Assembly (NCBI GenBank): GCA_001275005.1
Contig: JWZX01003364.1
Span: forward strand, 1-64,000
Source: Chrysochromulina tobinii
Lineage: Eukaryota > Haptophyta > Prymnesiales > Chrysochromulinaceae
Length of the DNA stretch: 64,000 nucleotides
Direction: 5' to 3'
Under the pieces are notes generated by a model. It did no database searches, was not told where the DNA came from, and saw only the letters and a list, made by a program, of their open reading frames with translations. The translations under genes were made by a program, and so were the position numbers. Position 1 is the stretch's first letter, and every line of letters starts with the position of its first letter. This document shows, one piece after another, positions 38,405-48,656 of the stretch.

Positions 38405-38566
38405 TATTGCTATTAGCACAGTGTTTAGGTGTATTTATGTGCCCCAAAGAAGGTGGTATTTCACGCCGCAGTTCACAGATTTTCAGTGATTCCGAAGCGC
38501 GTCCTGGGGGGGCTGCAACCAGGCTGCAGCTCGTCCCCGCCGTGGGCCCGCACACCCGCCAGCGCA

Positions 38567-40288
38567 ATGCTATCCAGCGTGGCGATGCTCTCCAGTATGG
38601 CGTCAGTGCCTCCGCACCTCATTATGACGGTCATCGACGATTTAGGGTGGAGCGATGTCGGGTATCACAACCCTGATCTTCAGACTCCTAACATCAACCG
38701 ATTGGCGAGCGAAGGAGTCAAACTGGAAAGGTACTACGTGCAGCAAGTATGCTCGCCGACTCGCTCAGCATTGATGACCGCGCGCTACCCGTTCCGAACT
38801 GGCCTCCAGCACGCCCCTACGCTGGTGCCCGGGTCGACTGGCGCCATCCCATCGGACACTGCCACCATTGCCGAGGTCCTCAAAAAGCGCGGCTACGCCA
38901 CCTCGGCGATTGGCAAGTGGCACCTTGGCTACAGTAGCTGGAAGGACACACCTCTCGGGCGCGGCTTCGACTCGTACGCCGGCTTCCTCCAAGGCGGCCA
39001 GGATTACTACACGCACGAGCTCGCCATCCCTCCTCCTCTGAACCAGAGTGGCTTCGACCTATGGCGCAACCAGACGGTCGCATGGGACGTGCGCGGAACA
39101 CACACGACGCCATTCTTCATGGACGAAGCGGCGCGCGTCCTCGACGCGCACGACCCGGCGACGCCGCTGTTCGTCTACCTCTCTCTGCAGGAAGTCCATG
39201 CGCCGCTGGAGGAGACGCCTGACGCGCCCTCGCGCGCAGCATGCGTCGGAGCGCCGCCGCTCCCCTCCCCTCTGGGGCCGAAGGTCACCGCCTTTCGACA
39301 CACGCTGTGCGAGATGGCGGCCAACGTGGACTCCTTTCTGGGCGACTTTGTGAGCCGGCTCGAGGCCAAGGGCATGTGGAACCACACCCTCTTCTGGCTC
39401 ACCACCGACAACGGCGGCATGACCTATGGCTCGGCGGCGCTCGGATTGCCGCCGGTTGCTGTCGGAGTTTCGTCCAATTGGCCGTTACGCGGAGGCAAGA
39501 CCACCCTCTTCGAAGGAGGCGTGCGCGGCGTCTCGTTTGTGAGCGGTGGCCTCGTGCCCGTCACGGCGCGTGGCACGACAGTCGAGGGCCTCATGCAACA
39601 CGTCGACGTACCCCTCACGATGGCGAAGCTCGCCCAAGCGAATTGGACGCTACTGTGCGACGATGGCATGTGTGATGCTCTGGACATGTGGCCCACCATT
39701 ACGAACCGCGCGCCCTCGCCGCGGCTCGAGGCGCCCATCAACGTGGACACGTGCGTCGGCCCTGCGGGTGGCGGACCGCCATGCTCGACGGAGTCCAAAT
39801 TCAACGCCCTCATCTCTGCGCGAGATGCCGATGGGCTCTGGAAGCTCATCGAAGCGAATTGGCAACCGCCGCAATGTCCCAACACCACGTGGTGTACCGG
39901 CGCGGGCGGGTACGATGGCTGGTGGACCAACGATCCGTACAGGCACATAGCGCAAAACAACAGCACGCAGGCCGCCCTGCCGGACCCAACGTTGAGCGGG
40001 GGCGGCATCTGGCTCTTCGACCTCGTGAGCGACCCGAATGAGGCTGTCAACATGGCGTCTTCGCGGCCCGAGATTGTGACCTCTCTGCGTGCGCGGCTCG
40101 AAATGTTTGCCCAGCCGTCGAATGGGTACCGCGACCCACAGCTCAACATTCCACACCCCAGGGCCTACCCCTCCAGGCACAATGGCACGTGGGCCCCGTT
40201 CGTCAGCGATGGCGCCACGCTGCCACCTCAGAGTACAGACTATCTGAAGAGCGTGGCGGGGATCCTGGAACACGCGTCCTGGGATTAA
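38567..40288 (+). CDS. Arylsulfatase (type I, formylglycine-dependent)
   Basis: First in-frame ATG at 38567; 573 residues. HLIMTVIDDLGWSDVGYHNP provides the metal-binding Asp pair. CSPTRSALMTARYP at about residue 62 is the C-x-P-x-R signature where Cys is converted to formylglycine. GKWHLG at about 117 is the second sulfatase signature. FLWLTTDNGG-like (LFWLTTDNGGMTYGS) gives the second Asp-Asn metal pair, and RGGKTTLFEGGVRG the C-terminal Lys/Arg loop. The order matches arylsulfatase B/I/J enzymes, which remove sulfate from glycans. N-glycosylation sequons are frequent, so a secreted or vesicular location is likely, but the N-terminus before HLIM is not a clear signal peptide. A 5' exon may be missing. 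Confidence 0.85.
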   Translation: MLSSVAMLSSMASVPPHLIMTVIDDLGWSDVGYHNPDLQTPNINRLASEGVKLERYYVQQVCSPTRSALMTARYPFRTGLQHAPTLVPGSTGAIPSDTATIAEVLKKRGYATSAIGKWHLGYSSWKDTPLGRGFDSYAGFLQGGQDYYTHELAIPPPLNQSGFDLWRNQTVAWDVRGTHTTPFFMDEAARVLDAHDPATPLFVYLSLQEVHAPLEETPDAPSRAACVGAPPLPSPLGPKVTAFRHTLCEMAANVDSFLGDFVSRLEAKGMWNHTLFWLTTDNGGMTYGSAALGLPPVAVGVSSNWPLRGGKTTLFEGGVRGVSFVSGGLVPVTARGTTVEGLMQHVDVPLTMAKLAQANWTLLCDDGMCDALDMWPTITNRAPSPRLEAPINVDTCVGPAGGGPPCSTESKFNALISARDADGLWKLIEANWQPPQCPNTTWCTGAGGYDGWWTNDPYRHIAQNNSTQAALPDPTLSGGGIWLFDLVSDPNEAVNMASSRPEIVTSLRARLEMFAQPSNGYRDPQLNIPHPRAYPSRHNGTWAPFVSDGATLPPQSTDYLKSVAGILEHASWD

Positions 40289-40860
40289 TGAATGGGGGGA
40301 GCGTATACGCCTCGGGTCCACAAAGGATTGACCTTACGAATCCGCCGGCGGGCCCCTACACCATGGTACCCGGTGACTGGGGCCCGGGATCCCCTTTCAG
40401 GGCGGGTGGTTCCCGAATATTCAGTCAGTTGATCCGTTGAACGGCTTGATATGTGTTTCTATCCGTGAGTGGAACTTGAGATTCTTGTTATCATATGCCC
40501 AGGACGACGCCGACGCTCGACTCGCGCGACACCAACGCCCTAACGGCCTGTGTTAAAACGGGCTGTTACGGCCACACCTCCGTCCATAGTGAGAGTGGCT
40601 CATGGTGGCTCCTGTCATGTCCTTGTTTGTCCTTGTTCCTATCCTTGTGCTTCTTGGAGCTTACATTGTCTTGATGTGTTGAGTTTAGATTGTTCAAGAC
40701 CGAACAGCAGGACCGAACCAACACCTCCAACACCCACTCTCTCCAGGCACGACCTTTTCAACTGTGCGAGCACGCTCCGGCTCACAGCCGTTTCACACCT
40801 ATAGAGCTCGTGCTCTCTCTCCTTCGCGCCCTTTTCGTCGCGGACGCGCTGCAGGCCAGC
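40289..40860. other. Intergenic, no gene recognised
   Basis: 5' region of ORC1. No repeat or RNA gene is seen. Confidence 0.5.
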
Positions 40861-42756
40861 ATGGATGAGGCGGAGGAGCCAACGAAGCTGCGCAGCGAGT
40901 GGGTGCCGCCGCTCATTTCAATCGGCGCCGGTGGCGAGAGGATGTACAGTGCTGTGCGCGTTGGAACGGACACCTTTCACGTCAACGACACGGTGATCGT
41001 CCGTGTCGATGGGTTTGGGAGCGACCAGGTGGCACGCATTGAGGCGCTGTGGGAGGACGTCCGCGGTGCCAAATGGTGGGAGGGGCGCTGGTACTACACG
41101 CCAGAGGAGACGACGTGCGGCCGGCTCGTGGGCCACGATCCCCGCGAGCTCTTTGAGACCGTGCACGTCGACGAGAACCTCGTCGACACGATCGATTGCC
41201 ATTGTACGGTCATGGAGTGGGACGCGTACCAGCGCTGGCTCGACCAGCCGGCCGAGGACGACGACGAGGAGGAGACCACCTTTGCGTGCCGTGCCATGTA
41301 CCACGCGGGCTCGGGCGAGTTCGTCCCACTCACCGGAGCGAGTACGCTCGCCGAGGCGGCGCGCATCGGGGGTCGCCAGCTGCAGCTCCACAGCGCGCCG
41401 CCGGCCGCGGACGCGATGCGCGCGGCGCCGCAGTACGCCCCGAGGGCTTTTCGGGGCGAGCTCGGCTCCTCGGGTCTGCCCACCCTCGGCGCGGGGCGCA
41501 AGCGTCGCCTCGGGCGCTTCTCGGAGGCAGCGGCGCGCCTGGCGCCGTCGGCAGTGCCCGAACGCATGCCATGCCGTGAGAAGGAGCGCGCCGAGGTGAT
41601 CGCGACGCTGCGTGCGGCCGTGCTCGAGGGCGCGCTCGGCGGCTCCCTGTACATCTCGGGCACCCCAGGCACCGGAAAGACCGCCACCGTGCACCAGGCG
41701 CTGCGTGAGCTCACTGCAGACCGAACGCTCCAGTTCCGCTCGATTTTTGTCAACGGCATGAAGATGTCGACGCCCTTCCAGGTGTACGCGCTGCTGTGGG
41801 AGGGGCTGACGGGGCAGGCGGTCAAGCCCAGCCGCGCCCTCGAGCTGCTCGAGAGGCGCTTCGCCGCGCCGACGACGAGTCGCTTGTCCTTCAGCAAAGC
41901 CGTCCAGCAGCGGCGCAAGGGCGCGAGTGAGAAGGTGATTCTCATCCTGGACGAGCTCGACTACCTCGTCACCTCGCGACAGTCGGTGCTGTACAATCTG
42001 TTTGAGTGGTCGACGCGCGCGAACGCGGCGCTGGTGGTGGTGGGGATCTCGAACACGATGGACCTGCCCGAGCGGCTGCTCCCTCGCGTGGAGTCCCGCC
42101 TCAACATCCGACGGGTCAACTTCCATCCGTACGATCGCTCGGCTTTGGAATCGATCATCACCGACCGGCTGGGGACGCTTGACGCCTTTGCTGCTGGTGA
42201 CGGTGGCCTCGAGCTCTGCGCGCGAAAGGTCGCGTCGGTCACTGGCGACGTGCGGCGCGCGCTAGAGGTCTGCCGACTCGCCACACAGATCGCCGAGAGG
42301 GAGGAGGCGGCCGCGCACAGCGAGCGGGCGAGCGAAGGTGGCAAGGGAGCAGCGCGCCAAGCGCCGACGCACGTGACGATCGCCCACATCGAGGAGGCGC
42401 ACAAGCAACTTCGAGGCTCGGCGCTGCTGCTGGCTGTGCAGGGGGCCCCTCCGCAGCTCAAGCTGATGCTTGCGGCGATGGTGCTCCTTCTCGAGCGCAC
42501 CGGCCGCTCGGAGGTCGATCGTACCACGCTGCGCGGCCGCCACAGGGACCTCTGCGAGCGGCTGTACGCCCCGGAGGACTTCCCGGTGCTCCAGATCCCC
42601 GAGCAGAACGAGGCCATTGCAAGGCTGTGTGCGGCACGTCTGCTCGAGCCTGCGGGGAGTGCGGCGATCGGCACACTGCGTCTCACTGCGCCGCTCGACG
42701 ATGTCAAGCACTATGTGCGAGAGCACCCTCGACTCGAGCACCTCTTCCCGAGATAG
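40861..42756 (+). CDS. ORC1: Origin recognition complex subunit 1
   Basis: ATG at 40861; 631 residues, intronless. Residues about 20-140 form a BAH domain (VNDTVIVRVDG, then RWYYTPEETTCGR and HVDENLVDTIDCHCTVM), as in ORC1, which reads histone H4K20 methylation. The AAA+ module follows: SLYISGTPGTGKTATVHQAL (Walker A at about 266), VILILDELDYLVTSRQ (Walker B), VGISNTMDLPERLLPRVESR (sensor 1 and arginine-bearing helix) and the VTGDVRRALEVCRLA sensor 2 region. A winged-helix end (LKLMLAAMVLLLERTG...FPVLQI) completes it. It loads with ORC on DNA and initiates replication in the nucleus. A long disordered N-terminal stretch seen in some ORC1 proteins is absent. Confidence 0.92.
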   Translation: MDEAEEPTKLRSEWVPPLISIGAGGERMYSAVRVGTDTFHVNDTVIVRVDGFGSDQVARIEALWEDVRGAKWWEGRWYYTPEETTCGRLVGHDPRELFETVHVDENLVDTIDCHCTVMEWDAYQRWLDQPAEDDDEEETTFACRAMYHAGSGEFVPLTGASTLAEAARIGGRQLQLHSAPPAADAMRAAPQYAPRAFRGELGSSGLPTLGAGRKRRLGRFSEAAARLAPSAVPERMPCREKERAEVIATLRAAVLEGALGGSLYISGTPGTGKTATVHQALRELTADRTLQFRSIFVNGMKMSTPFQVYALLWEGLTGQAVKPSRALELLERRFAAPTTSRLSFSKAVQQRRKGASEKVILILDELDYLVTSRQSVLYNLFEWSTRANAALVVVGISNTMDLPERLLPRVESRLNIRRVNFHPYDRSALESIITDRLGTLDAFAAGDGGLELCARKVASVTGDVRRALEVCRLATQIAEREEAAAHSERASEGGKGAARQAPTHVTIAHIEEAHKQLRGSALLLAVQGAPPQLKLMLAAMVLLLERTGRSEVDRTTLRGRHRDLCERLYAPEDFPVLQIPEQNEAIARLCAARLLEPAGSAAIGTLRLTAPLDDVKHYVREHPRLEHLFPR

Positions 42757-43182
42757 GCGCCGTGGCGAGTACGTCGCGAGCATCGAAGCGGCATCACGCA
42801 GGGGGTCGGCGCAGCGAAAGATTGGCTCGACATCGCGATAAAATGTGTACGGGTGTACGGCGTGCATCGGAGCATAGGATTCGTACCGCAGTATAAAGAG
42901 TAAACGTAGCGCCGTAGGAGATTCGTACAGTAAACTCTAGCTCGCTGGACCCAGTCCGTGTTCTGTGCTTCTGTCATCTACCGACGAGGGGCGCATGTGA
43001 AGGGGCGCATACTCGATGAGCCGTGCGTGTCGCGTGCCACACCGCGCGGAGGTTCCCGTCCCAAACTTATCGCTGTCAAACCTGGGGAGCACCGTCCCAA
43101 ACTGAGGAGCAACGTCCCTTCAAACTGGGGAGCAGAGTCACGCGAGCGGGCCCGCCCCTGCGCACCTCTATGTATGGCAACT
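42757..43182. other. Intergenic tail-to-tail region, no gene recognised
   Basis: Between the 3' end of ORC1 and the methylase-like gene. Three degenerate copies of a CAAACTGGGGAGCA unit lie at 43075-43140. Confidence 0.5.
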
Positions 43183-44388
43183 TCACGAGGTCCGGCAGTG
43201 CGGATGATCGCCGTCGCACGAGCACGACCGGCTCGGCGGTTCTGCGGGCGCCGTGCCCCGTACCTCGACCATGCTCTCGCCGCCCGTCGCGCCGCTCCGA
43301 AGTCGATGAGAAAGCGACGAGGCGCATCGCATGGGGTTGATGTCGATGCCGAGCGCGTCCAGGCCCCATGCATTCGCCATAGCGAGCACCGAACCATGGC
43401 CGACAAATGGATCGAGTACAAGCGCCGGCGCGTCCGACTCACATTCTGGCAGCAAGGTGCCTACTGCCGCCGCCGCCGCCGCTGCTGCTGCTGCAAGCGC
43501 CGAGGCCTCTGAGCGTGTCCCGACCTCACGCCCGACCTCGGCCTCAGCGACGGCGGCAGTGGAGGTGGTGGTGGCGGCGGCGCAGCCTTCCTCCTCGGCG
43601 CTTACCTCGGCGCTTACCTCGGCGCTGACCTCGGCGCTGACCTCGGCGCTGACCTCGGCGCGCGCCGTGCGCGGCCGGAGCCGCTCCGCGCCGACCACAA
43701 ACGCGAGCGCCTCCGCGCAAGCCGCCTCGCCCATCGCGCCTGCGTAGCTCATGTGGCCACGTGTGGGAAGGACGTCGCTCCACTGCATCGCGCCGCGTGG
43801 CGGGCGCAGCGCACGCGAGAAGCACTGCAGGTGCGCGTACGACGGGCGAACGTGGGCGCCGCGGGCAAGGCCGAGCGGACCGGCGCACACGATGCGATGG
43901 AAGAGGCAGGCCGCGCCTGCGGCTTGCGCGCCACGGTGACAGAGGTACGACTTGTCCAGGTACGTGCCGTCCACGCCCGAGCTGCGCCCGTCGGTCTGGT
44001 AGAAGATGGCCACCGAGTGTGGATCGAGCGCGCTCAACAGGAGACGCACGACCTCTGTAAACCACTCCTCGTACTCGGCCGGCGCAAGGCGCGGCTTAAG
44101 CTCGCCGATGTCGGGCAGCGACGTGACGACGTGGCAGCGCCGTGGCAGTGCACCTTGCTGCTGAAGCCAACTGACGGCCTCCGAGCAGCGCACGGTGCGT
44201 AGCACGCCGCCCCGCAGCTCGGAGCCGAGACAGCGATATGCGCCTCTGTAGTGAGAGCCGCCGTCTGCACCGTCGAAAAAGGAGCTCGCCTCCTCATTGA
44301 AGATGCGATTCGCGCCGGCTGAGGTTGAGCTCGAGTGTCGCTGAGGCTCCTCCTGCACGGGGCTCGACCACTCGCCGTCGTCGTTCAT
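43183..44388 (-). CDS. DNA-methylase-like S-adenosylmethionine-dependent methyltransferase
   Basis: First in-frame ATG at 44388; 401 residues. SLPDIGELK then FYQTDGR, YLDKSYLCHRGAQAAGAACL and the terminal VLDPFVGHGSVLAMANAWGL-DALGIDIN resemble N6-type DNA/RNA methylases. The VLDPFxGxGS SAM loop lies near the C-terminus, an order like beta-class methylases. An NPPY-type catalytic motif is not clear; SLPD may take its place. Between the halves lies a repeat of AEVS five times (43600-43665) and an Ala run, both low in complexity. Target unknown; similar unnamed proteins seem widespread in algae. Confidence 0.6.
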   Translation of the reverse strand: MNDDGEWSSPVQEEPQRHSSSTSAGANRIFNEEASSFFDGADGGSHYRGAYRCLGSELRGGVLRTVRCSEAVSWLQQQGALPRRCHVVTSLPDIGELKPRLAPAEYEEWFTEVVRLLLSALDPHSVAIFYQTDGRSSGVDGTYLDKSYLCHRGAQAAGAACLFHRIVCAGPLGLARGAHVRPSYAHLQCFSRALRPPRGAMQWSDVLPTRGHMSYAGAMGEAACAEALAFVVGAERLRPRTARAEVSAEVSAEVSAEVSAEVSAEEEGCAAATTTSTAAVAEAEVGREVGTRSEASALAAAAAAAAAAVGTLLPECESDAPALVLDPFVGHGSVLAMANAWGLDALGIDINPMRCASSLSHRLRSGATGGESMVEVRGTAPAEPPSRSCSCDGDHPHCRTS

Positions 44389-44836
44389 GGGCGCCTCACG
44401 AAAAAGGTCAGTCCACAACTCGCGAATAATTCACAGCTCACCATCACATACCATTTCACACATAGTAAACTTTCACACTCGCAACCACCTACATACGACT
44501 CGAAGTCGGTGTGATGGGTGGCGAGCATGGCGACGAGGAGCAGGCGGACGGAGCAGCAGCGCATGCAAAATGCCTGCGAGTGCGCTAACGAAAGACCTGC
44601 GAGACCCGGAAGTGCCCAGCTCAGAGTAAACGAATGGTTTTTCCTTTTTTATCGAGTAAGGACACGAACACTCTGGAATTTGGTCACATACTAGCTAGCA
44701 GCTGTACAGTAAACTTTCACACTCGCAACCACCTACATTGAGAAAGGGTCAGTTGAATCACCTACATTGTAACCTGACTTGGACATTCACAGGTCCTTCA
44801 GGTCGTAAAGAAGTCAAGTCAAGTCAAGTCCAGAAA
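44389..44836. other. Divergent 5' region between methylase-like and PP2C genes
   Basis: About 450 bp. The string AACTTTCACACTCGCAACCA occurs at about 44468 and 44710. A short AAGTC repeat lies at 44812-44830. Promoters for both genes probably lie here, but I cannot place a core element. Confidence 0.5.
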
Positions 44837-44990
44837 GAAAGACACCACTCGGCCTTTCACAAATACACCGACATTCACACGAGTTTGAGGTTATGAAATG
44901 GCGAAACAGGTTGTAATGAAAGACACCACTCGGCCTATCGGCCTTTCACAAATACACCGACATTCACACGTGTGAGGTTATGAAATGGCG
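44837..44990 (+). repeat. Direct repeat covering the PP2C upstream region and possible start
   Basis: 44837-44903 and 44918-44990 share GAAAGACACCACTCGGCC, TTTCACAAATACACCGACAT and GAGGTTATGAAATGGCG. Both copies contain ATGGCG, so two equivalent start regions exist. Confidence 0.88.
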
Positions 44991-45323
44991 CAGCAGTTAG
45001 CAACAGCTCGTTTCGGTCCCCCATCTGCCAGGATTGTGAACGTATTCACTGGATCGATCGAACTCCTGCCCATCCCGAGGAGCCAATTTTATCCATGGAT
45101 TCTCGACGTCCTCTGGACGTTTGATCTATTTAAGAGTGGGAAATCCGCAAAAAGCGATTACGAAAGTAGAACATGTACCGGTAAGGTTTCCGAATTTCGA
45201 AACGAATCTCGATTGCATCGAAGCGGAAGCAGCACAAAAGTTAGCACAGCCAACGCGTGCGCCCGCTCCTGCAGGGGTACAAGTTCGGCCGTCCGGCTCA
45301 TCGCAACCCAACCTCTCCCGAGC

Positions 45324-46271
45324 ATGGCGGAGGCCGCACCCGTACAACAGTTCAAAGTGCTCGTCGGCGAAGCGACAATCGTACTCAAGGGGGAGGACCG
45401 ATCGGCGACGCGCATGGCCACGATTCAAGGAGAGCCTCTGACAATCGCGCTAGTTGCCGACGGGCACGGCGGTAAGGCCGCTGCGGAGTACTGCGCGAAA
45501 ACTGTGATCGATGGTTTCCTCAAGGCGCTCGGCGAGGGGCAGGCTGTCGAGGGCGGGGCAGCAACTCCCGACGGGCGGGCGCTGCCGGACGGGAAGCACA
45601 TCCGCGCAGCTGGGCGGCAGGCATTCCTCCAGGCGCACAAGATGTTGCACTCGGATGAGATGGCCACGACGGCAGGCACCACGCTCACCATGATCGTGGT
45701 GAACTCTGATCGTGCCGAGATCACCATGTTGCACGACGGTGACAGTGTGGCACGACTCGTCCCGCGTAAGTCGCCCGGGGTAGCTCTCTGCGAAGAGCAC
45801 CGACTCGAAGCGTCCGAAGCAGAGCGCACGCGGGTGCGCAGTCTGGGCGGCCAGCTCGCGCACGCCCAGGACAAGTACGGCCGGCCGGCGGGCCCCTTGC
45901 GCCTTTGGCCGGGCGGCGTGGCCCAGGCCCGTGCGATTGGAGACAAGGACGTTGGCCACTTCATTGAGCCCATGCCCTTTGCTCGCTCGTACAAGCTGCC
46001 GGAAAAGGAGTCGTGCGCAATCGTCGCCTGCTCCGACGGCGTGTGGGATGTTCTCTTGCCGCCGGCAGTGGACGGCCTCGTGAGGCAATGTCTACAATGC
46101 CAGCCCGAAACGACCGCGAATCTGATCATCACCTCAGCCCTGACACAGAGTAACGCGTACAGCAGCTCTGGGGATCAAATACCAAAGGATGACACCACCT
46201 GCATCGTGATTCGCGTCGAGCACGCCGACGACCCATTGACCCCGGACGCGAGCTGCTGCGTCGTGCTCTGA
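45324..46271 (+). CDS. PP2C-family protein phosphatase with C-terminal CaaX box
   Basis: The PP2C domain begins at about the ATG at 45324 (MAEAAPVQQFKVL); the frame is also open from an ATG at 44985, but its extra 113 residues look unconserved. Motifs: VADGHGGKAAAEYCA (metal-binding Asp and Gly-His-Gly), TTAGTTLTMIVV, LHDGDSVARLV, IVACSDGVWDVLLP (metal-binding Asp) and DDTTCIVIRV (last metal Asp). It dephosphorylates Ser/Thr residues using Mn or Mg. The protein ends CCVVL. A CVVL CaaX box predicts geranylgeranylation and membrane attachment. Most PP2C enzymes lack a CaaX box. The usual N-terminal R-x-x-M-E-D motif reads RSATRMA, a variant. Confidence 0.85.
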   Translation: MAEAAPVQQFKVLVGEATIVLKGEDRSATRMATIQGEPLTIALVADGHGGKAAAEYCAKTVIDGFLKALGEGQAVEGGAATPDGRALPDGKHIRAAGRQAFLQAHKMLHSDEMATTAGTTLTMIVVNSDRAEITMLHDGDSVARLVPRKSPGVALCEEHRLEASEAERTRVRSLGGQLAHAQDKYGRPAGPLRLWPGGVAQARAIGDKDVGHFIEPMPFARSYKLPEKESCAIVACSDGVWDVLLPPAVDGLVRQCLQCQPETTANLIITSALTQSNAYSSSGDQIPKDDTTCIVIRVEHADDPLTPDASCCVVL

Positions 46272-47084
46272 GTGACAAAACGGGCCTCCGATGGCCTCCG
46301 AATGGGCTCCATGGTGGGCGCCGTGGGCGGGTCCATGAATTCCCCACATGAATTCGCGATGGCTTTCGGCCGGCCGCAGTGGTTCCCCATGCTCATCGTG
46401 GGAGAAGCCGCTATCGACGCGTTGTGATCTGTGTCTGTCGGGACAAAGAAGAGCCAGACGTGGGGAGACGATCGAGCGTAAGAGCAGTCAGGACCACGGG
46501 GCCGCCACACAGAGGGGCCCCTCACTGACGCTGGCACACTGTGCGCTCGCTGAGTGTGAGCCGCCGTTAACCGCCCGGGGCCGCTCACACCGTACGTCAG
46601 TCATCGCAGCACACTGGCACATCAGCCGCTCAACGAGTGGCGGTTGGTTATGTACACTTGGATGCATGGGCGGTTGAACACGGTTTAGTTTTGTGTAGTT
46701 TTATTTAATTCGGCCGGGGACATGCACATGGCCGGGGAGCGGAAGCCAGGCCGAGAAGTGCATACACGGCCCTCAAGGGCACGGTGCCAAGGGCCGGAGA
46801 GGAGAGATTTGTAACTGACCAAGCTTCAAGAGCTGTACCGTACACATTGGCACTTGGCACGTTGGCAGGACCCAAGGCCGAAGGCGCGCCCGAGCGCGGA
46901 TACTTATCCGTTATCGCGAGGAATCGGGTGCCGTGCTCTCGCAGGACTACACATGTCATTACTATGCTATCGAACTATGTTGCTACATGCTCGCGACGCT
47001 TGAGTTCACACAAGAAAGTGCGAGCACCTGCCTAATTTCGAAGTTGGCGCGCGCGGCGGGCGCTCGTGCTCGTGCTTCGAAGCA
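46272..47084. other. Intergenic tail-to-tail region, no gene recognised
   Basis: About 800 bp between PP2C and the kinesin-like gene. No RNA gene or repeat was identified by eye. Confidence 0.5.
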
Positions 47085-48618
47085 TTAGCGGTTCCATCCG
47101 GCGAAGCTCTGTCGACCGCGCAGGCGGCGCTGCTCCTCGTCGAGTGGCGCTGCGTACGCGAGCGGCGAGTGACCAGCGGGCGTGGGCATACTCACATGAG
47201 GCGGCGACATCGGCTGCGGTGTGGCGCGGTGGCGCAGTGGGGAGGTGGACGCGACGCTCACCCCTGGAGGATGCGCCACTGGCACCCCGACGCACCGGGG
47301 AGCCTGACGCGCAGCCTGACGGGGAGCCGAGCGCGTTGGCTCCAGCGGTCCTACGGGCGATGAGGCAGCCTTGACAGTCGGCGACGACGCGAGCGACGCG
47401 CCCGCCCAAGACGACGCGAGCGACGCGTCCGCCCAAGACGACGCGATCGACGCGTCTGCCCAAGACGACGCGAGCGACGCGTCCGCCGATGCCTTCATGA
47501 CGAGCGCCTCGAGGAGCTGATCCTGGCGCGCCGCGTGCTCACGACGGCGCTTGAGCGCCTCGACCTCGGCGTTCGCCTCGTCGATGCGCTCGCATCTCGA
47601 GCCTCGAGATGCGAGCGCCGTCTTGGGCGCCGCCGCGGGCGCCGCGGGCTTGGGCGGCGAGGGCGCCGTATTGGGCGCTGGGCGGCGCGCAGGGTAGGGC
47701 CCCTCGCCCGTGGGTGCCCAAGACGGCGCTGAGGAGGTCCCCTGACCCGTGGGTGCCCAAGACGGCGCTGAGGAGGTCCCCTCACCCGTGGGTGCCCAAG
47801 ACGGCGCTGATGAGGTCCCCTGACCCGTGGGTGCGCCCGTGGGTGCCCAAGACGGCGCGACCGTGGGTGCCCAAGACGGCGCTGAGGAGGTCCCCTCGCC
47901 CGTGGGTGCGCCCGTGGGTGCCCAAGACGGCGCGCCCGTGGGTGCGCCCGTCGCCACCTCGGTGCTCTCAAGCCCGTGCTCGGCGCCGTCTTGGGCGCGC
48001 CCACCATGACGCCCACCGTACCCGAAGCCGACGACGGCAAGGGGAGTGTACAGGAACTCATCGAGGGTGCGCATGTCGAGCAGCTCGCGTGCGACTCGAA
48101 GCTCGCCCTCGTGCTTCATCCTAGTCGCCTCCCGCTCCGCTCCATCGATGAGGCTCCGTACGTCCTCCATGGTCGGCTCCTTCGCCTCCGCGGGTGCCCA
48201 AGACGGCGCTCCCGCGGGTGCCCAAGACGGCGCACCCGCGGCCTCCCGCCGCGCCTCGTCCCCTGCCACACCCCACCCGCTCGAGCGCCGTGCTGAGCGC
48301 CGCGCTCGCTCGGCCTCATCGTGCGCCTCCCGCCGCCCGAGCGCCGTACTGAGCGCCGCCCGCTCCTCCGCCGCCTCGGCCTCGGCTTCGACCAGCCGTT
48401 GGCGCTCCTCGAGACCTGCCTCGCGTCGCCTCGCCCCCTCTAACGCCTCGACGGCGGCCTGGAGCTCGGACTGCTGTGTCCAGAGCTCGCCTTCGGCAAG
48501 CTTCGCACGTGCCCTCTCCCGCGCGAGCTGCTGCTTGAGCGCCGTCACGAGCGCCGTCACGTCCGCTGGCAGCGCGCCCTCCGCCGCCTTTGGCACCTCC
48601 CCGGCGCTGATGTCCTCT

Positions 48619-48656
<38 letters not shown>

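Noticed and set aside
43500-43747. Plus-strand Ala/Thr/Ser open frame over the AEVS repeat
   Set aside because: Antisense shadow of the methylase-like gene's low-complexity linker.
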